A stretch of 64,000 nucleotides of DNA, from NCBI RefSeq assembly GCF_000426345.1, contig NZ_AUFE01000008.1, positions 1 through 64,000 of the forward strand, written 5' to 3'. Source of the stretch: Cupriavidus phytohabitans (GTDB lineage: Bacteria; Pseudomonadota; Gammaproteobacteria; Burkholderiales; Burkholderiaceae). Made by a program: the position numbers and the translations under genes. Positions 61,268 through 64,000 of the stretch are shown here, piece by piece. Numbering within the stretch: the first letter of the stretch is position 1; each line of letters begins with the position of its first letter. Below the pieces are notes generated by a model that saw only the letters and a list, made by a program, of their open reading frames with translations, made no database searches and was not told the DNA's origin.

Positions 61268-61296
61268 TTGACTTGTATATACAGGCATTGTTTAAT
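61268..61296 (+). promoter_or_regulatory. Promoter with operator-like palindrome in its spacer
   Basis: TTGACT (61268-61273), 17-base spacer and TTTAAT (61291-61296). The spacer begins with TGTATATACA (61274-61283), a perfect 10-base palindrome directly beside the -35 box. A repressor bound there would block RNA polymerase. It lies 65 bases before the next gene. Confidence 0.72.
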
Positions 61297-61360
61297 GCCC
61301 GAAAGCGAGCGCGCCACAAGCATGGCCTGCCGTCGACGGACACACCAAAGGAGCGTATCG

Positions 61361-62356
61361 ATGAGGATGGAAAGCCGCATGCAAGGCAGGATTCAAGGCA
61401 GGGTTCGTGGCCGCAAGGCAATGCAGGCCGCGCTATTTGCCGCGGCAGTCACCATGGCCGGCACCGGCCACGCGCAGACCACCAAGGTCACGCTCGGCAT
61501 GAGCGGCTGGACCGGCTTCGCGCCGCTGACGCTGGCCGACAAGGCCGGCATCTTCAAGAAGAACGGCGTCGAGGTCGACATCAAGATGATCCCGCAGAAG
61601 GATCGCCACCTGGCGCTGGCCGCCGGTGCGATCCAGTGCGCGGCCACGACCGTCGAGACCCATGTGGCCTGGAACGCCAACGGCGTGCCGATCACCCAGA
61701 TCGTGCAGCTCGACAAGTCCTACGGCGCCGACGGCCTGGCCGTGCGCGGCGACGTCAAGAGCTTTGCCGACCTGAAGGGCAAGACCATCGGCGTCGATGC
61801 GCCGGGCACCGCGCCGTACTTCGGGCTGGCCTGGATGCTGAAGAAGAACGGCATGTCGCTGAAGGACGTCAAGACGACGACGCTGTCGCCGCAGGCAGCG
61901 GCGCAGGCCTTCGTGGCCGGCCAGAACGACGGCGCCATGACCTATGAGCCGTACCTGTCCACTGTCCGACAGAACCCGGACAAGGGCAAGATCCTGGCGA
62001 CCACGCTCGACTACCCCATGGTGACCGACACGCTGGGCTGCGCGCCCAAGTGGCTCAAGGAGAACCCCAAGGCGGCGCAAGCGCTGGTCGACAGCTACTT
62101 CGAGGCGCTGGAAATGATCAAGAAGGAGCCGGCGAAGGCCAACGAGATCATGGGCGCCGCGGTCAAGCAGTCCGGCGAGCAGTTCGCCAAGTCGGCCGCC
62201 TACCTGCGCTGGCAGGACCGCGAGGCCAACAAGAAGTTCTTTGCCGGCGAACTCGCCAGCTTCAGCAAGGAAGCGGCGGGCGTGCTGATGGACATCGGCG
62301 TGATCCGCCAGGTGCCCGACGTGACGGCGTTGTATGACGCGCGTTTCCTCAAGTAA
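61361..62356 (+). CDS. ABC transporter substrate-binding protein, NitT/TauT type
   Basis: A 331-residue periplasmic binding protein of the SsuA/TauA/NitT type. A signal peptide is visible (basic RGRKAMQAALFAAAVTMAGTGHAQ, cleavage near 37). The mature protein starts TTKVTLGMSGWTGFAPLTLADKAGIFKKNGV, and GAIQCAATTVET and KTIGVDAPGTAPYFGLA line the ligand cleft. Ligand could be a sulfonate, nitrate-like anion or thiamine precursor; not decided. The start follows AAAGGAGCG. It is the first gene of the transporter. Confidence 0.88.
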   Translation: MRMESRMQGRIQGRVRGRKAMQAALFAAAVTMAGTGHAQTTKVTLGMSGWTGFAPLTLADKAGIFKKNGVEVDIKMIPQKDRHLALAAGAIQCAATTVETHVAWNANGVPITQIVQLDKSYGADGLAVRGDVKSFADLKGKTIGVDAPGTAPYFGLAWMLKKNGMSLKDVKTTTLSPQAAAQAFVAGQNDGAMTYEPYLSTVRQNPDKGKILATTLDYPMVTDTLGCAPKWLKENPKAAQALVDSYFEALEMIKKEPAKANEIMGAAVKQSGEQFAKSAAYLRWQDREANKKFFAGELASFSKEAAGVLMDIGVIRQVPDVTALYDARFLK

Positions 62357-62385
62357 GCAACGCAGTCGCAAGGAGGCGTGACGTC

Positions 62386-63248
62386 ATGACGCAAGCCCGA
62401 ATCGGTTCCCACGCGCCCGCGGCGGCGGTGCCCGTCCAAACGGCGGCACCGGCGCGCCGGCGCCATCCCTGGCTGGCCCCGCTGGTGCCGGTGCAGCCCA
62501 CACGCGCTGGATGCTGGGCCTGTCTTTCTTCGTGCTGTTCTTCGGCGTGTGGGCCGCGGTGACGCTGGGCGGCTTCGTGCCGCGCACGTTCCTGGCCGAT
62601 CCGCTGACAATGGCCAAGGAGGGCCTGGTCCTCTTCACCGAGCACAACTTCATCGGCGACATCGGCATGACGGTGTGGCGCGTGGTCGGCGGCTTCGTGC
62701 TGGCGGCGGTGCTGGCGGTGCCGCTCGGCATTTTCATGGGCGCGTACAAGGCGGCCGAGGCGTTCTTCGAGCCCTTCGTGTCGTTCTGCCGCTACCTGCC
62801 CGCGTCGGCCTTTATCCCGCTGCTGATCCTGTGGGCCGGCATCGGCGAGACCCAGAAGCTGCTGGTGATCTTCATCGGCTCGTTCTTCCAGATCGTGCTG
62901 ATGGTGGCGGTGGCGGTCGGCGGCGCGCGCAAGGACCTGGTCGAGGCAGCCTACACGCTGGGCGCGAACAGCGCCGGCATCGTGCGCCGCGTGCTGATCC
63001 CGGGCGCCGCGCCGGAAATCGCCGAGATCCTGCGGCTGGTGCTGGGCTGGGCCTGGACCTATGTGATCGTGGCCGAGCTGATCGGCTCGTCGTCGGGCAT
63101 CGGGCACATGATCACCGACAGCCAGGCGCTGCTCAATACCGGGCAGATCATCTTCGGCATCATCGTGATCGGCTGCATTGGCCTGGTCTCAGACCTTGTC
63201 TTCAAGCGCGCCAACCAGCGCCTGTTCCCGTGGAGTTCGATCCAATGA
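62386..63248 (+). pseudogene. ABC transporter permease, frameshifted near the N-terminus
   Basis: The good start is ATG 62386 (AGGAGG upstream), which reads about 35 residues (MTQARIGSHAPAAA, then HPWLAPLVPVQP). The permease body is in another frame from about 62499: HTRWMLGLSFFVLFFGVW, then the NitT/TauT permease helices, ending 63248. The body alone has its first ATG at 62511 with no ribosome-binding site. Adding one C in the CCC at 62497-62499 would join the frames as VPVQPHTRW. So this is a one-base deletion, real or a sequence error. The EAA loop (EAAYTLGANSAGIVRRVLIPGAAPEI) is intact. Confidence 0.85.
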
Positions 63249-64000
63249 GCGCACTGTCCATCCAGCAGGTCTCGCGTACCTTCTCCAACCCGCGCGGCGG
63301 GCAGACGCTGGCGCTGCAGCCGGTCGATTTCGAAGTGCGCGACAACGACTTCGTCACCATCCTGGGCCCGTCGGGCTGCGGCAAGTCCACGCTGCTGCGC
63401 ATCGTGGCCGGGCTCGACACGCCTTCCACCGGCCGCGTGCTGCTCGACGGCCAGCCGGTCACCGATCCGGGCGCCGACCGCGGCATGGTGTTCCAGTCGT
63501 ACACGCTGTTCCCATGGCTGACGATCGAGCAGAATGTGCGCTTCGGCCTGCGCGAGCGCGGCATGAGCGCGGCGGAGCAGAAGGAGCGCAGCGACTTCTT
63601 TATCCAGCGCGTCGGGCTGCGCGGCTTCGAGCACCATTACCCGAAGCAGCTGTCGGGCGGCATGCAGCAGCGCACCGCGATCGCGCGGGCGCTGGCCAAC
63701 GATCCCAAGATCCTGCTGCTCGACGAACCCTTTGGCGCGCTCGACAACCAGACCCGCGTGCTGATGCAGGAGTTGTTGCTAGGCATATGGGAAGCGTCGC
63801 GCAAGACGGTATTATTCGTGACCCACGATATCGACGAGGCCATTTTCATGGCCAACCGGGTGGCGGTGTTTTCCGCCAGGCCGGGTCGGATCAAGAGCGA
63901 TATCGCGGTCGATTTCCCGCATCCGCGCCATTACACCATCAAGACCTCTCCGGAGTTTTCCGCGCTCAAGGCGCGGCTGACCGAGGAAATCCGCGCCGAG
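63245..64000 (+). CDS. ABC transporter ATPase, NitT/TauT type (cut by window end)
   Basis: The first 252 codons of an ATPase of the SsuB/TauB type. Walker A GPSGCGKSTLLRIVAG, Q-loop VFQSYTLFPWLT, signature LSGGMQQRTAIARAL, Walker B ILLLDEPFGALD and H-loop VTHDIDEA are all present. It starts at ATG 63245, overlapping the permease stop (ATGA), so the operon order is binding protein, permease, ATPase. The C-terminus lies outside the window. Confidence 0.93.
   Translation, partial: MSALSIQQVSRTFSNPRGGQTLALQPVDFEVRDNDFVTILGPSGCGKSTLLRIVAGLDTPSTGRVLLDGQPVTDPGADRGMVFQSYTLFPWLTIEQNVRFGLRERGMSAAEQKERSDFFIQRVGLRGFEHHYPKQLSGGMQQRTAIARALANDPKILLLDEPFGALDNQTRVLMQELLLGIWEASRKTVLFVTHDIDEAIFMANRVAVFSARPGRIKSDIAVDFPHPRHYTIKTSPEFSALKARLTEEIRAE

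Overview
The window is high-GC DNA with the gene content of a betaproteobacterial main chromosome, most like Cupriavidus or Ralstonia (order Burkholderiales). This rests on recognisable proteins and gene order: ribF-ileS-lspA-coaBC-dut, rpsT next to a DUF3579 gene and argF, clpS-clpA, nadA-nadC facing nadB, rpmB-rpmG, and mutL-miaA. Species cannot be fixed by reading alone.

Layout. 1-349: 3' end of a group II intron. 0.6-6.5 kb: an MFS carrier, dihydropyrimidinase, amidase and an Asp/Glu/hydantoin-racemase-family protein, with an FCD-type GntR regulator; this looks like a cyclic-amide utilisation locus. 6.5-13.4 kb: GNAT, miaA, mutL, DedA, SirB1-like and murJ. 13.6-21.5 kb: rpsT, DUF3579, argF, ppnP, murB, YajQ, DUF192, a small secreted protein, a frameshifted rluE-like gene, icd and a VOC protein. 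21.7-27.2 kb: cold-shock gene, clpS-clpA, a Bug-type binding protein and a VOC protein. 27.2-33.7 kb: the dut/coaBC/lspA/ileS/ribF operon. 33.8-36.4 kb: hybrid histidine kinase facing a NarL-type regulator. 36.6-41.8 kb: purN-rsmB-like, MscS channel and a fatty-acid desaturase. 41.9-47.1 kb: NAD synthesis, L28/L33 and radC. 47.2-50.1 kb: a complete group II intron with an RT-maturase-HNH protein, placed just downstream of the apparent promoter of fkpB-ispH. 52.2-57.3 kb: a complete branched-chain amino-acid ABC system. 57.5-61.1 kb: argD-like aminotransferase, a plant-type ferredoxin reductase and an SDR-like protein. 61.4-64 kb: a NitT/TauT-type ABC transporter whose permease is frameshifted and whose ATPase runs off the end.

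The most interesting observation is that both arginine-biosynthesis genes, argF and argD, are preceded by the same architecture: a sigma70-like promoter whose -10 box lies only 5-7 bases before the ATG of a short, arginine-rich ORF (21 and 22 codons), then a Rho-independent terminator-like hairpin, then the gene. In argF the 5' arm of the terminator stem lies inside the arginine codons of the leader ORF. This suggests ribosome-mediated arginine attenuation, possibly with leaderless leader peptides. The same -10-to-ATG spacing is seen at clpS and purN. Other regulatory signals are a TCTTATATAAGA palindrome upstream of both argF and icd, a shared 15-base motif at the two ends of the hydantoinase locus, and several dyads upstream of the liv and NitT/TauT-type transporters. 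No tRNA, rRNA or CRISPR array was seen.
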